Shown here: piece by piece, positions 1-13,800 of the stretch
How the letters are laid out: every line of letters begins with the position of its first letter
How positions within the stretch are numbered: the stretch's first letter is position 1
From: an uncultured Carboxylicivirga sp.
GTDB lineage: Bacteria > Bacteroidota > Bacteroidia > Bacteroidales > Marinilabiliaceae
NCBI GenBank assembly: GCA_947491945.1
Contig: CANLLN010000020.1
Coordinates: 1 to 64,000 of the forward strand
Length of the DNA stretch: 64,000 bases
Direction: 5' to 3'
Notes under the pieces: model-generated
Databases searched by the model: none
Seen by the model: the letters and a program-made list of their open reading frames with translations, nothing else
What the model was told of the DNA's origin: nothing
Program-made: the position numbers and the translations under genes

Positions 1-331
1 TGACCTTTGTCCACATATTACGCGAATGAACACAGATTACTTTCCTGTGGAAGTCACTGTTATAGCGTTGATTATGTTCCACATAGCTAGCTAAAAAGGA
101 CTATCCCCCTTTGCAACGGGGGATTAATTTATCAGCAACCCTCAGTTCAAACGCTTCAGGGGGATTGACCTTTGTCCACATATTACGCGAATGAACACAG
201 ATTACTTTCCTGTGGAAGTCACTGTTATAGCGTTGATTATGTGCCACATAACTAGCTAAAAAGGATTATCCCCCTTAGAAAAGGGGGATTAATTTTATCA
301 ACAGCCCTCAGCTCAAACGCCTCAGGGGGAT
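1..331 (+). repeat. Two tandem copies of a ~165-bp intergenic repeat
   Basis: Two head-to-tail units at 1-165 and 166-331 are nearly identical over their first 75 bases and diverge mildly afterwards. Each unit holds a C5/G5 inverted repeat (around 105-123 and 268-288) and ends with a run CAGGGGGAT. The same unit occurs three times in the opposite orientation at 29622-30115. The first unit starts at the window edge, so the array may extend further upstream. No open reading frame of note lies in it. Positions 332-492, between the array and dprA, show nothing else recognisable. Confidence 0.9.
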
Positions 332-492
332 TGAATCATCGCCCTTCCGACCTCCCAATTTCATGACTAATGTCATTGCCTTTTATTAGGTACTGCGCTT
401 GCTGAAAACAAAATAATTTCTACCTTAGTGCTTGATCGTTAAAGAGCTCAAGAGCTTTCGAAGCTTGGCTTAAATCGATTATGTAGACCAGG

Positions 493-1650
493 ATGGCAAG
501 ACGTGATGTGAAGCTGTCTTTTATAATACCAAACCTAATATTGTCAGAACGCTTAAGATATCAAATAGCCATAAGTCTTGTTAAAGGCATTGGTCCCAAG
601 TTGGCACGTAACCTGGTGGCCTATGTGGGCAACGAGCAGGATGTATTTGCCCAAAGTACACGGGCTTTGGCAAAGATACCCGGTATTGGTGCAGGGCTTG
701 CCTCCACCATTAAGTCGGCCGATGTGCTGGCACGAGCCGATCGCGAGCTCGACTTTATTAGTAAGCACGACATTAGCACCCTCTATTTTACCGATAATAA
801 TTATCCCACACGACTCAGCTTCTGCGATGATGCCCCCATTCTTCTTTACACCAAGGGTACACACGACTTAAATCAACGTAAAGTGATTGGTATCGTGGGC
901 ACGCGCAAGGCTTCTGAAGATGCGCGCCTCAACTGCGAGCGCCTGGTGGAAGGGCTGGCGCAACGGCATCCTGATACTTTGGTGGTGAGTGGCTTGGCCT
1001 ATGGTGTTGATGTGTGTGCTCACCGTGCTGCCTTAAAGCAAGGTCTGCCTACATTGGGCGTACTGGCGCACGGGCTTGACCGCATCTATCCGCCCTTGCA
1101 TCGCAATATTGCTAAAGAAATGCTTGTGAATGGAGGGCTCATTACTGAGTTTATGTCTGTTACACAGCCCGATCGACCCAACTTTGTGCGCCGTAACCGC
1201 ATCGTGGCCGGACTGGTGGATGCCTTGGTAATGGTGGAATCGCCCATCAAGGGAGGTGCCATTATCACGGCGCGCATCGCACAGTCTTACAGTCGTGATG
1301 TGCTGGCCTTCCCGGGGAAGGCTAATGAGGAGCTGGCCAAGGGAGGTAATTACCTCATAAAAAAGAATATTGCCGCCCTGATAGAGGATGTGGAGGATTT
1401 GGAGTATGCCCTGGGATGGGAAGGCACTACAGGGGTAGTTACGCAGCAGAGGACCTTATTTCCCAGCTTTAAAAATGAGGATGAAGAAAAATTATATATG
1501 ATTTTGCGTGAGCATAAAGAATTGACGGCTAATGAGCTGTGTGTGAAGAGTGGCCTGCCCGTGAGCAAAGTAAGTGCCTCCATGCTGGCCCTGGAGTTTG
1601 CGGGGCTGGTAAAATGCCTGCCCGGCAATGCCTTTAAGTTTATACCATGA
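493..1650 (+). CDS. dprA: DNA-processing protein DprA (natural transformation, RecA loader)
   Basis: The 385-residue product matches DprA/Smf in length and layout. In the family, DprA binds incoming single-stranded DNA and loads RecA during natural transformation. Visible features are helix-hairpin-helix segments at about 31-42 (KGIGPKLARNLV) and 61-73, then the Rossmann-like core with VGTRKAS (135-141), SGLAYGVDVCAH (166-177), FVRRNRIVAGL (231-241) and FPGKANEELAKGGN (283-296), and a C-terminal winged-helix segment (330-385). The ATG at 493 is used. Homology proper seems to start near residue 19 (ERLRYQIAIS), so a TTG at 541 is a possible alternative start. The gene stands alone, 151 bp before the giant adhesin gene and in the same direction. 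No other competence gene is adjacent. Confidence 0.95.
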   Translation: MARRDVKLSFIIPNLILSERLRYQIAISLVKGIGPKLARNLVAYVGNEQDVFAQSTRALAKIPGIGAGLASTIKSADVLARADRELDFISKHDISTLYFTDNNYPTRLSFCDDAPILLYTKGTHDLNQRKVIGIVGTRKASEDARLNCERLVEGLAQRHPDTLVVSGLAYGVDVCAHRAALKQGLPTLGVLAHGLDRIYPPLHRNIAKEMLVNGGLITEFMSVTQPDRPNFVRRNRIVAGLVDALVMVESPIKGGAIITARIAQSYSRDVLAFPGKANEELAKGGNYLIKKNIAALIEDVEDLEYALGWEGTTGVVTQQRTLFPSFKNEDEEKLYMILREHKELTANELCVKSGLPVSKVSASMLALEFAGLVKCLPGNAFKFIP

Positions 1651-1801
1651 GTGATAAAAGTTAGTGCTTATGGCAGAATGTTTTGTGTAAGAAAAATGAA
1701 CTTTTATGTAAAAAATCCGATGATTGGGCAAACAAAATGCTAGAAGCTGCGTACAAACATACTGGACTAGAAAAAAGAGTAAAAAAACTTAACATAGGGA
1801 C

Positions 1802-4800
1802 ATGAGCGTAAATACCCGAGCGTTAATTCATTATATCATTAAAGGTAGGATGGCAGTTTTACTGTGCATTCTTGTGTTGTTAGGAGTAGGTGGACAGAAT
1901 ACCTTTGCGCAGGTGGAGGCTTGTGCAGGTGGAGTTCTGCAGCTGGGTGATACATTTGATGAAATGGTGCCTCCGCCGGTAAATGGCCATCGGGATAAAG
2001 GCTATTGGACCGCTAGTCCAAGCTTAACTTTTTCAAATTCAAATGATCCCAATGCCATTGTATCAGGTTTTGTTCGGGGTGTGACCTATAGCATTATCTG
2101 GCATCATCAGGGGGGGAAAGATTATGAGTTAACCGTTGTTGTGTCTAAAGATGCTAATGTTGATAATTGGAAGTTGCTTAATGAAGATGATAACACGGAC
2201 GATGTTGTTTTATGTGAAAAAGAGAAGTATGATTTTTATGTACCCTGGGATGGTGATTTGTGGACAGAAACCGTTGAGTTTTGGGTGACGCATGATGCAG
2301 ACGGTTCTTCGGAAGCTTGGGGAGATGCTGGTAATTGGTTTGGTAAGGCAAGTACAATAAAGCCTAGCGAATATGATGATCAGGATTTGATATGGGCGCT
2401 CGTAAATGACCATGATGGATGTCAGATTAAAACGAATGAGATTAGAATATCCAGTGTTGCAGCCACCGAAGTGCGTGTGCAAGGCGGTATATCGGTGTGT
2501 CAGACATCAGTGGTGGATTTGAACCTGGTACTTGAGGTAATTCCTTTTGATCCGGTTAACTACGAGTATCAGTGGTATAAAGATGGTATAGAGTTGTCGG
2601 GAGAAGAAGGTGGTACTTATCCGATCACTGAAGAAGGTAGTTATCATGTGGTTGTTGAAGGTTGCGATCGCGAGATCGTGTCTAATGTGGTAACGGTAAC
2701 CGAGGACCTTTTGCCCGAGGCGGTGATTGATGGAAATCATATTTGCGAGAATCCTGAAGGTCAAAATGCCACGCTTACCAGTTCTGTTTCAGGAGGCGAT
2801 ATAGGCACTTATACCATGGAATGGGTGCGCAATGGTGTTTCGGATGCTACTATGGGGAATGCAGGAACGGCAACGACTAATGCAGTTGGCTCATACCAGT
2901 TAAAGCTTGTTTCTGCTACCGATGATCAGTGCTATCGACTGTCTAATGAGTTCATTGTAGAAGCAGTAAGTCCTGTCGTTAATGTTTTTGATGCCATTCA
3001 ACCGGGCTTATGCCTGACGGAGTACACGCCTGAGATTAGTCGACAGTTTAGCGGGGGTAATGGTGCTCCATTTGTGTATACATTGCGTGAATTAGGCCAA
3101 GGCGATCGCGACCTGACTGCAAATAATGACTTATTACAAACAACTAGTCTAGGCGGCACACGCACTGCTTCCACCACCATTCAATTGGTGAATGTGACTG
3201 ATGCCAATGGTTGCATGGCATCAGGATTACCCTTGGAGGCGGTTTTCAATTTCACACCTTCCCTTGCTCCTGTGGTAAAAACAATTAGCGGTATTGATGT
3301 GTGTGCACCGGCTTCTACAACAGTGACTTGTCCGCTTGCTGAGAAAGATGTGGTATATTACCTGGCCAAAGATGACGTAGAAGTACCCGCAAGCCGACAG
3401 ACAGGAGACGGTGCTACGGATCTAAGCTGGACCGTGAGCGATCCGGGTACCTATACCGTATATGCTGTTGATCCTTGTGATGGAGCGCTTGTGTTAATGG
3501 CTGATCAGGTGATGGTTAGCACAATACCCCTTGAGCAAACCATGACACAGCTTACCGGTGATGGCTGCTCCAATGTTACGCATGTATTCGGCTTGGATGA
3601 TTCTGAACTAGGTGTTAGCTATACTTTATATAGAGATGGTAATGCTGGACAGGAAATAGCCGGTACTAGCGATCCGATAAACTTCGATGGCGTAAGTGAT
3701 GTGGGTACCTATACGATCTATGCAAAACGAGGAGCCTGTGAACGATTGATGGATGGATCCTTTGCAGTAAAGGCGGCGCCTGATGTGGTAGGCATCACTA
3801 TGGTAGGTAGCGATGGCTGCTCTAATGAGCTTAAGAACATTGGTATCAGTGCCAATCAGACCGGGGTGACGTATGAGCTTATTCTGGATGGCGACACAAG
3901 TGCGCCGGTAAAGACTATAGTTGGTGATGGCACTGCGGGTGACAAAAATTTCTTTGCCACGCCAACACAGTTGGCGGCCGGTGTTTATACAGTATTGGCC
4001 ACTGCTCCCAATGCTTGTGAGGCACTCGTAACTGGGGTTATTACCATCAGCCCTGAGCCCACTGACCTTCCATTTGTTGGCGGCGTAGTGTGTGGCAGCG
4101 GTGATATTAGTATTCCCAACGCGCAAGCCGGCGTTACCTATACCTTATATTTTAATAACGGCACCGGAGAGATTCAACATCCCAGCTATACGCCTGTAAC
4201 ACCCATAAGTGATGGAACAACTGTTTCATTTAACGGCTTGAATGCGCCGGGTACATATCGCGTGTATGCTGAATCAGGTATTTGTGACCGATTTCTGAGC
4301 CGCACTCTGATAGTGGAACGCACACCGCAAACGCAGACCGTAACAGTGCCCGATGCAGAGTATTGTGCTGATGAACCGGGGGTTGAAATAGACTTAGCCA
4401 ATACCGAAAACGGTGTTGAGTATGTGCTGATTGACGATACAGGTGCCGATGTAGCTGCCATAACTGGTGATGGCACAGCCCGTTCTTTTATCAATGTTAA
4501 AGAAGGTATCTATTCAGTGGAAGCACGATCCTCCGGCGGTGCATGTGTTGTGGTTTTAGCCGATAATATTACCATTAACGAAAATGCCTTGCCCACCCCT
4601 GAGATTGATAACCTACCCAATGATTTCTGTGAAGATCAGGAGGCTATTACTTTATTTGGACGGCCACGTAATGATGGCGGCTCATGGGCAGGACAGGGTA
4701 TCACTGATAATAATGATGGTACGGCCAGTTTCGATCCCGGTGCAGTAAGCATGTCAGGCGCCAGTTACAATATCACCTATACCTACGTGGATGGCAATGG

Positions 4801-7800
4801 CTGTTCTAATACTATCATAGAGCAGGCTACCGTGCACGCCAACGCCATTGATGGTACTACTTTACAGATATTATTGCCTGACGGCTCAGTACCGGATCTG
4901 GATTATTGCGAAGATTCGCCAGTCATCACACTGAAAGCTGTTTATAAGGGTACTGATATAATTACCAACGAAGCCGTGTTCTCCGGAAATGGAGTCACTG
5001 ATGGTGGTGATGGCACCGCTACGTTTTCACCGGCTGCTGCCGGGCTGGGAAGCCACACAATACGATTGGATTATGTAGATGCACCCACCAACTGTGAGGG
5101 TTTCACTACACTGACTGTTCAAGTAGGAACGGCGCTGTCGCTCGTGAACCCTTTCCCCACTTCTTTCTGTAGTAGTGATAATGCCAAGTATCGCCTGGCA
5201 GGTCTCGTGGAAGGAGCCGTGCCACCGGCCGGCACCACAACTTTTGAGATTTGGGACGATGCCGATAAGGCTATTTCACCGGCATACCCCAACGATGATT
5301 TCGATTTTGTACCCGCCGACTTCTTCCTTGCCAATGGAGCTGGTGATTACCAGCTGGTGTTTAATTATAACGTGGGTAGCTGTGTGAATCGTCTGATTAT
5401 GGACTTTAGCATTTATGAATCGCTAGATCCATCGATACTGATTGATAACGGTTCGGGACAAACCAACTTCTGTTACGAGCATGGTGCTGTTAGTCTCAAG
5501 CCGGTCAGTACTATACCCTCCGGTGCCATCGTTAGTTTTAAGGGCAATGGCGTAGCCCATATCGACACTGCTGAAGCAGTTTTCTCAACCAATAGTGACA
5601 ACATTGTTTATGCGCCCGCTAGCAACCCAATTACCTTAACTATTGATAACCATGGTTGTGTCACTGATAGAACGAGAAATATTACCGTTACTAAGGTAGA
5701 GACAATTATTGTTGATTTATTAACAGACTATTGTACCAACGATGTACCTCAAACCATCAAGGCAGATAAGGGTATTGCCGAGGTAAAAGCTACGTTTACC
5801 GCTGAGAAGAACGGAAATCTTGTGAAAGATTTCCTAAAAGATAATGGGGATAACACGGCCACTATTGATCCATCGGTAGGAGAAGGTAACTATGTGGTTA
5901 CCATGACTTATAAGCAGTTGAGTGATGGTTGTACAGCAGTGGTTCAGCAAAATGTAAGGGTACACCTGGCGCAGCCGGTAACTTTTACCGGAGTGGTTGA
6001 TGGACAGAAAATCTGCCGTGCCTCAGCACCCATTGATCTGACGGGTACCATGCCGGATATCGATGGTGATGGAACACCCGATGGTGTTGGTAACTTCTTA
6101 GAAATCACAGGTCTGACCAATACCGGTTCCGATACCAATGGCAATGCCATTAATGCAGATGATGGAAAGGCTGTGCTTAATCCATCTGCTATGTTACCAG
6201 GAACTTATACTATCCGCTACGAGTATTTGAGTGATCCGGGAAGCTGTTTTACCTATTACGAAAAAGAAATTGTTATTGTCGATTCTCCTTCTGATATTTT
6301 CAATATTACTGTCAATGAAGTAGTTGGCGGTGATGCATCATATTGTATTGACGATGATCCTAAAGATAAAGGTGTTATAATTGGTTTGGATGGTTCCAAT
6401 ACCGATGTAACTTATGAGTTATTACTCGGTGGCGCCCCGCTTGATCCGGTTGTTGAGGTGCAAGGAGACGGTGGTGCCATAGAGTTTGGTAGACAATCTG
6501 TTGAAGGCACTTACACAGTGCGTGCCAAGGTGGGCGCTTGCGATGCCATCATGACGGGCAGTGTTACTGTTGAACAGTATGAACTAATCTTGCAAGCCAC
6601 TAACATTACCCACAACGTATGTAAAGACGATAAAGAAGGTGCGCTTACCTTAAAGGCATCGGGTGGCAGCGGTAACTATGAGTACCGAAATGAATCTGCC
6701 GCAACATCAACCTGGACCGCTACCCCAAGCTTTACCGGTTTGGCAGCAGGTACTTACGAATTCTCGGTGCGTGACTTGGCACCATCAGCCTGTGAGAAAT
6801 TAGACGCCATCACGGTTGAGATTAAAGAGCCGGCCACGGCCCTAACGGTGGTGGAAGACGAAGCGCAACGTATTAATGTGGGCTGCGTACCTTGCTCTGC
6901 TGGTGGAACTTGCGAAGGAAGTGCGACTATTGTGGTGAGTGGAGGAACACCGTTTACCGGCGATGAACTGGGTACTTATCCAACAGCTTATAAAATTACC
7001 TGGCCCGATCGTCAGAATGGTTTGACAGCTAATGGTTTGGCTGCCGGAACTTATGGCGTGACAGTGGAAGATGCCAATGGTTGTGTTGAAACTATTAATA
7101 TAATAATTGAAAATAATGATCCGCTGAATATTATCGAATACGATGTGGCAGCCAATCATATAGACAATAATTGTTACGATGGTGCCGCCGGAGAATTTAT
7201 GGTGAAGGCGACAGGTGGTTCGGGTGAGTATATGTTCAGTCTGGATGGAGATAATTATGTTAATAGTAATCAGCCTGATCAAACGCTGCACCTGTTCACT
7301 GGCCTGGCAGCCGGTGACTATACCATTTATGTGCAGGACAAAAATTATACACGATGTACATTTGACAATGCAACGCAGGTAACAATTACAGAACCAGCCG
7401 CTCCACTGAGTCTGACCGAAACAGCTAATGTTCAGGTGAGTTGTAGTGGTGGTGCCGATGGTAGTTTCACCGTACAAGCGGCCGGAGGAAATGGAACTTA
7501 TGAATTCTCGTTGGTGAATCCGGCTGTAGATAACTCACAGTGGCAGGCTGCTACTAATGCTCCCAATGAACTGGTGGTGAGTGGCTTATCAGTTGGAAGC
7601 TATTCGGTGTGGGTAAGAGATGCTAAGCCTGAAGCACAGACTTGTACGCCGGCCACTATTGTAGTAACTGTTACTGAGGCTGTTGCCTTAAGCTTTAATG
7701 CCCCGGTTGTTGTTAATCCTTCGTGTTACAATAATACTGATGGGAAAGTGGTGCTTTCAGGCGCAGGAGGAAGTGGTAATTATGTTTACTCGATAAATGA

Positions 7801-10800
7801 TGGAACGGGTGCTTCGCCGTGGCAGGCTAGTAATACATTTAAGGGACTGCGTGCCGGAGTGACTTACACATTTAGCATCGCGGAAGCTGCCCAGCAAAAC
7901 ACATGCAATAAGTTAGATATATTGTCAGTTACTTTAACTGAGCCAAGTGATTTCACAACAAGTGAAGTTGTTACTGAACATAAAGATGTTAGCTGCTTTG
8001 GTGGTAACGATGGAAGTTTCACCGTAGCAACCACGGGTGGTGAGGGCATAATCGAGTACTACTTGACTGACGGTACCAACGAAATTAGAGGTTGGGATCC
8101 AAATCCGGTTTTCGAAAATTTAAGTGTTGGCACTTACCAAGTGTCGGTGCGTGATCGCGGAACGACATCGGCTGACTTCTGTGAGAAAACAAATGTTTTG
8201 TCGGTGGTAATTCAGCAGCCGACTGCCGGATTGAGCATCACATCAGAAGTGGTGACACCTGCCACTTGTCATGGTTCGGCCACAGGTGCTATTGCCATCA
8301 CGGTTGACGGGGGTACACCTGATTACAGTTACCAGTGGCATAACATTGATACCAACACACCGGTGTCTCCGGCAAACGGCGGAGAGACAGCCAATGCAAT
8401 TAACTTAGTAGCTGGTAATTACCGAGTTACCATTACCGATGCAAACGAATGTGATATAACATCACCGATTTACACCATAACTGAGAACACGGCCATCAAT
8501 GTAAGTCTGGATGCTTACACCGATGTAACATGTTACGATGCGGCCGATGGTACAATAACCATCAGTGCATCAGGAGGTTCAGGTGCTTACCGTTATTCAA
8601 TCGATGGTGGTGCTTGGGAAGGTGGCCCGGCAACCAGCTATACCTTTACCGGTGTTGATGCAGGCATGCATGTGATAATGGTAGAAGACATGAATGTGGC
8701 GGGTTGTATTGGGGTTAATACTGTTCAACAGAATATTACGCAGCCTTCGCAGTTGTCACTCTCAGCTACGGTAACTCCTGTAAGCTGTAATGGCTTAGCC
8801 GATGGAAGTATTACCATTAGCCCGAGCGGCCGTGCAGCGATTACCGATTATGAATTTTATTGTAATGAGTTCGGAACGTGGCAGACTTCGCCGACTTTCA
8901 GTGGCTTGGTAGCCGGTACTTATCATTTCAAGGTGCGTGATAAAATTACGCAAACTTGTGAATCTGTATTAACGGGTCCTTATGTAGTTAGTGAGCCCGA
9001 TGAGTTTACAACTACAGTGACTATTCAGGATGTTACTTGCAAGGGAGGCACTGATGGTCAGTTGACTTTTGCAACTTTACCGGCCAATGGCGTTTATGAA
9101 TATTCCATCAATGGTGGTGCATGGCAGACGACTCCTGTAGAAGGTTTGCCCGCCGGCGTTTACCAGATTCAGGTAAGAGATGTGAACACAACTTGTGTGA
9201 AGAATTTGCCCGATGCCGTTATTAGTGAACCGGGCAATGCCTTGGTTATTGATAATGTGATAACTACTGATGTTGATTGTCACGGCTCAGCTACCGGTGC
9301 CGTTGAGGTAAGCGTAAGTGGAGGTAGTGGAGTTTATACTTATCAGTGGCGAAATATGTCAACGGGTATCGATGTACTGCCTGCCAATCAGGGCGATCGG
9401 GCCAAAGCCATTGATCTGCCGGCCGGCGATTACCGGGTGACCATTACCGATGATAGCGGATGTAGTTTACCATCACCTGTTTACACGATTACTCAGCCTA
9501 ATGAATTAACTGCCACTTATACAGTAAGTCATATCTCTGTGGTAGGTTTAACCGATGGTCAGATTGTGGTGGCTAATCCTCCAACTGGAGGCACCGCCCC
9601 TTATACAATCACCTGGAATGATGGTAATACCCTGTGGACCAGGGATAACCTAACTGACGATACTTATCGCTTCACAGTTACTGATGCAAAAGGTTGTGAA
9701 TTTACTCAAGATGTGGAGGTGTTTGCCAATCAAGCACTTGACTTATCCGTGGTATCCAATAGCATTAACTGTTTTAGGGCGAAGACCGGTATTTTGGATC
9801 TGACCATTTCGGGGGGAACATCCGATTATACGATAAATTGGTCGGGAACACTTTATGATAATACTGTGGTTTCGGGCACGCAAAGTACAGCAGCCAACAA
9901 TCTGGAGATTAAAGATTTGTTTGCCGGTGTTTACTCTGTTACGGTAACGGATGCCAAAGGGGTAAGTCTGACGAAAACAAAAGTTGAAATCAAACAGCCT
10001 GCCGAGTTAACAATAAGTAAGGACGCACAAAGCGATATTTCTTGCTATGGCCAGGCCAATGGACAGATAAGCGTTACATTAAGCGGCCACGATGCTGCTG
10101 CTATGCCCAACTACAACATGAGTTGGAGCGGTCCCGGTGGTTATGCCGATGCCGGAGCTGTTAAGGATGTGAGTAATCAAAATAATTTATCGCTGGCTGG
10201 TGACTACACCGTAACGGTAAACTATAACAGCACTTGTGCTGTAAGTGAAACTTTTACTATCAATGCACCAACAGAAATTGTGGCTACCTATACCGAAACG
10301 CATATTTCTGCAGCGGGTGCCAGCGATGGAAAGATTGTAGTGGATGTACCAAGCGGTGGTGTAGGCCCTTATACGATTACCTGGGCAGACGGAGCTGCCT
10401 TTGATGGACAATGGACGCGAAGCGGCTTAGCGCCAAAGGATTATAGCTTTACCATCAAGGATGCTACGGGATGTACAAACAACTATACAGCTACTATTCT
10501 TGGTGTGAAAGCCCTTGACTTTACAGCAACTCCAACACCGATAAATTGTTTTGGCGATGCGGAAGGTATTATCGCCTTGCTTATTAAAGGAGGTGTGGCA
10601 CCTTTTGATGTGCAGTGGGATGCTGTGTTGTACGATGGTTCAACAGCCAGCGACAGTCATACAAATATTACGAGCAACTACGAGCTGAAGAATTTACAAG
10701 CCGGTAAGTATCAGGTCACGATTACCGATGCCAACGGAGCTACCTTGTCGAAGCCTGTGGAGGTGAAGCAGCCCAATGAATTGCTTATTAATATCTTGCA

Positions 10801-13800
10801 GGTAAAAGATATCTCTTGTGCCGGCGAAGCGGATGGACATATTCAGGTGGAGCTGGCCGGACATGATGCCGGCGATATGAATAATTACACCTTGACCTGG
10901 ATAGGTCCGGGAGGCTTCTCGGCAAGCGGTACACCTGCCGATGCTAATCCTATTACCAACCAGGAAGATTTAGCATTACCGGGTACTTATACGATAACTG
11001 CTAATTACAATAATTCATGCTATGTATCTGATTCCTATGTTATCGCTGAGCCTACCCCGATTGAGGTTACGCATACGGTGAAGCAAATATCCGTGGTAGG
11101 CGGTACCGATGGTCGTATTGTTGTAAATAAACCATCGGGTGGCACACCGGGGTATACAATTACCTGGGCAGACGATGCTGCTTTTGATAATGTATGGACA
11201 CGTGATAACCTTGCTAAAGGTACTTATACTTATACTGTTACCGATCAATCTAATTGCGAGCTTACACAAGTAATTGAAATCAATGAGCTAAGTGCCCTTA
11301 ATTTCTCTGCTACGGCCAATGCAATTAATTGTTACGGAGCTAATACCGGACGAATTGCTTTACTCATTAGTGGAGGTGAAGCACCTTATCAAATTTCATG
11401 GGAGGGTGTTCAGTTTGATAATCAGGTAGTGAGTGATGTGGCCACCACCCCCGATGTTAATTTCGAGATAAGTGATTTGTATGCCGGCGATTATACGGTG
11501 CGCGTACGTGATAACAAGGGTATCGAAGTATCGCAGGTTTTGACCGTGGTACAGCCCAATGAATTGATCATCAATCTGTCACCCAGCAATATCTCTTGTT
11601 TCGGTGAGGCGGATGGTGCTGTTTTAGCCACTGTTACACACGGCGCTAACAATGTTGATAATTATTCAATTGCGTGGAGTGGTCCTGCCGGCTATAGCCG
11701 CAGCGGAATCGTAAAGACGCATGCCCAAATTACTGACCTTGCACGCCAAGGTGTTTATCAGGCTACTGTAAATTATAACGGATCCTGCTCGCACAGCGAA
11801 TCGGTGTATGTCAATGAACCTGAGGATATTGAAATCACTCTGGAGAGCGTAACAGAAGTGTCGTGCCATGGCGGTAGCGATGGGGCGCTAGTTGTTGCAG
11901 CTTCAGGTGGTGCCGACTTTAGCTATCAGTGGTACAAGTGGAATGCAGGAAGTGGAGCATTCGAAGCATTGAGCGAAACCGGCACATCGATTTCAGACAA
12001 GTCTGCCGGACGATACAAGGTCGAAGCTATCTTAGCGTCAACGGGATGTGTGGGAGAGCTTGAGTGTAAGATTCCTCAGCCCGATGCCCTTGCCGTTAAG
12101 GTTACACCGGTTAATATTACCGGCTGTAATGGCGACGATAGCGGTGAATTGCAAATTACGATTACAGGGGGTACGCAGCCTTACCGTTATAACTATGGTA
12201 CCGGCGATATTGCACTACCTGTGGGTACGTCAAGTGCTGAGATTACCAAACTAACGGCCGGTTTCTATAATGTGGTGGTTACCGATGCCAAAGGTTGTGT
12301 TACAGCGGTGAATAATACACTCATCAATCAGCCCAATGCCTTACAGATAAATGTAATTAAGGAATCAATCAGTTGTGTTGAAGGCGGTGCCGGATGGCCT
12401 GATGGTGAGCTTGTAGTGGAAATCAGTGGAGGTCGTATTCTTACGATGGATCATAATTACCTGATTACGCTGGAAGCCGCTAATCATAGCGATGTGGTTC
12501 GAAGAATTGTGAATCCAAACGGCGCAACGCATACCGAAACATTTGATAATTTGTCTGCCGACAGTTACACACTGAAGGTTTATGATGAGAATTCCACAGA
12601 TCCAGCGTATTGCGTTCAGTCCTACGATTTTGTACTGGAGCCCATTAGTGTTAGCGTAAATGTGGGTAATGCAAGCTGTGAGGGAGTGTCCGATGGTAGC
12701 ATTACTGACATCACTATTAGTGGTGCAAGCAAAGACTACACTTATAATTGGTCATCACCCGATGGCGGCCTCGGACTGGATAATAGCACGCTTAATCAGG
12801 ATGGCTTATCAGTAGGTACTTATGAGCTTACTATAGCGGATCCTAATCGTAATGCATGTTCCGTAACCGAGACTTATGTGGTGGGCTATGACAAAGTGCT
12901 GGTAATTGAGGGTACTACCTACGATGTTGAGTGCTATGGTGATGCTTCCGGTGCTATCACACTGGATGTTGCCGGAGTAGGTGCCAATCCTGTTTATTAT
13001 TGGACGGGTCCCGGCATCACAGCAGCCAATGAAAATAATAAAGATCAGGCAGGACTGGTAGCCGGTGACTATACCGTATTAGTATCCGACGCATCGACCG
13101 GTATGGCATGTACGGCCTCGCGCACCTTCACGGTGAAAGAGCCTGCTGCTCCGCTTAGCTTTAATGTTAATTACGAGATTACGGCTTGCGATCCTTACAT
13201 CCGCACACTGGTGTTGAGCAATATAAAAGGGGGTAGCGGCAATCCTGATCCTGCCTTCGGCGATTTCACCTATCATGTGGCCGGACCGGGTAATGCCATC
13301 CAGGATGTGACTGACTATCGTCGCTTTAAGGTGACCAAGGGTGGCCTTTATACCGTAAAAATTGTTGATAAGAACAATTGCGAAACCAGTCATACCATAA
13401 CAATTCCTGAAGAAATTGCGATTAATCCGGTTATTACCGATGTAAAATGTAATGGCGGTCAAACGGGAGGTATCTCGGTTAACCTGACAGGTGGAAGTAG
13501 TAAGTTTGCTTATAGCTGGACGAAGACGGATGATGGAGCATTTACCGCTTCAACACCGACTATCAGTAATCTGTTTGCCGGTGAGTATGTTCTTGAGGTA
13601 ACTGATTTGGATGAGAATGAAGGTGGAACCAATTGCATCCGCACTTATACTTTCCAGGTGAAGGAGCCACTGCCAATAATGATCAGCGATGATGATAAGG
13701 GGCATGTGACTTGTAATGGCGATGCCGATGGCTATATCAACCTGGATATCCAGGGAGGCGTTGCGCCATATACCTATAGCTGGTCGCCTGTTTCCGGCGG

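Noticed and set aside
1-331. Possible CRISPR array because of tandem repeats
   Set aside because: Units are ~165 bp, directly adjacent without unique spacers, and there are no cas genes.
6842-7477. Long antisense frame (211 aa) inside the giant adhesin gene, and similar ones at 16706-17269, 3626-4126 and 17870-18322
   Set aside because: They lie opposite a continuous, domain-rich frame, have no recognisable motifs, and are rich in His, Ile and Cys as expected from the complement of the sense codons.
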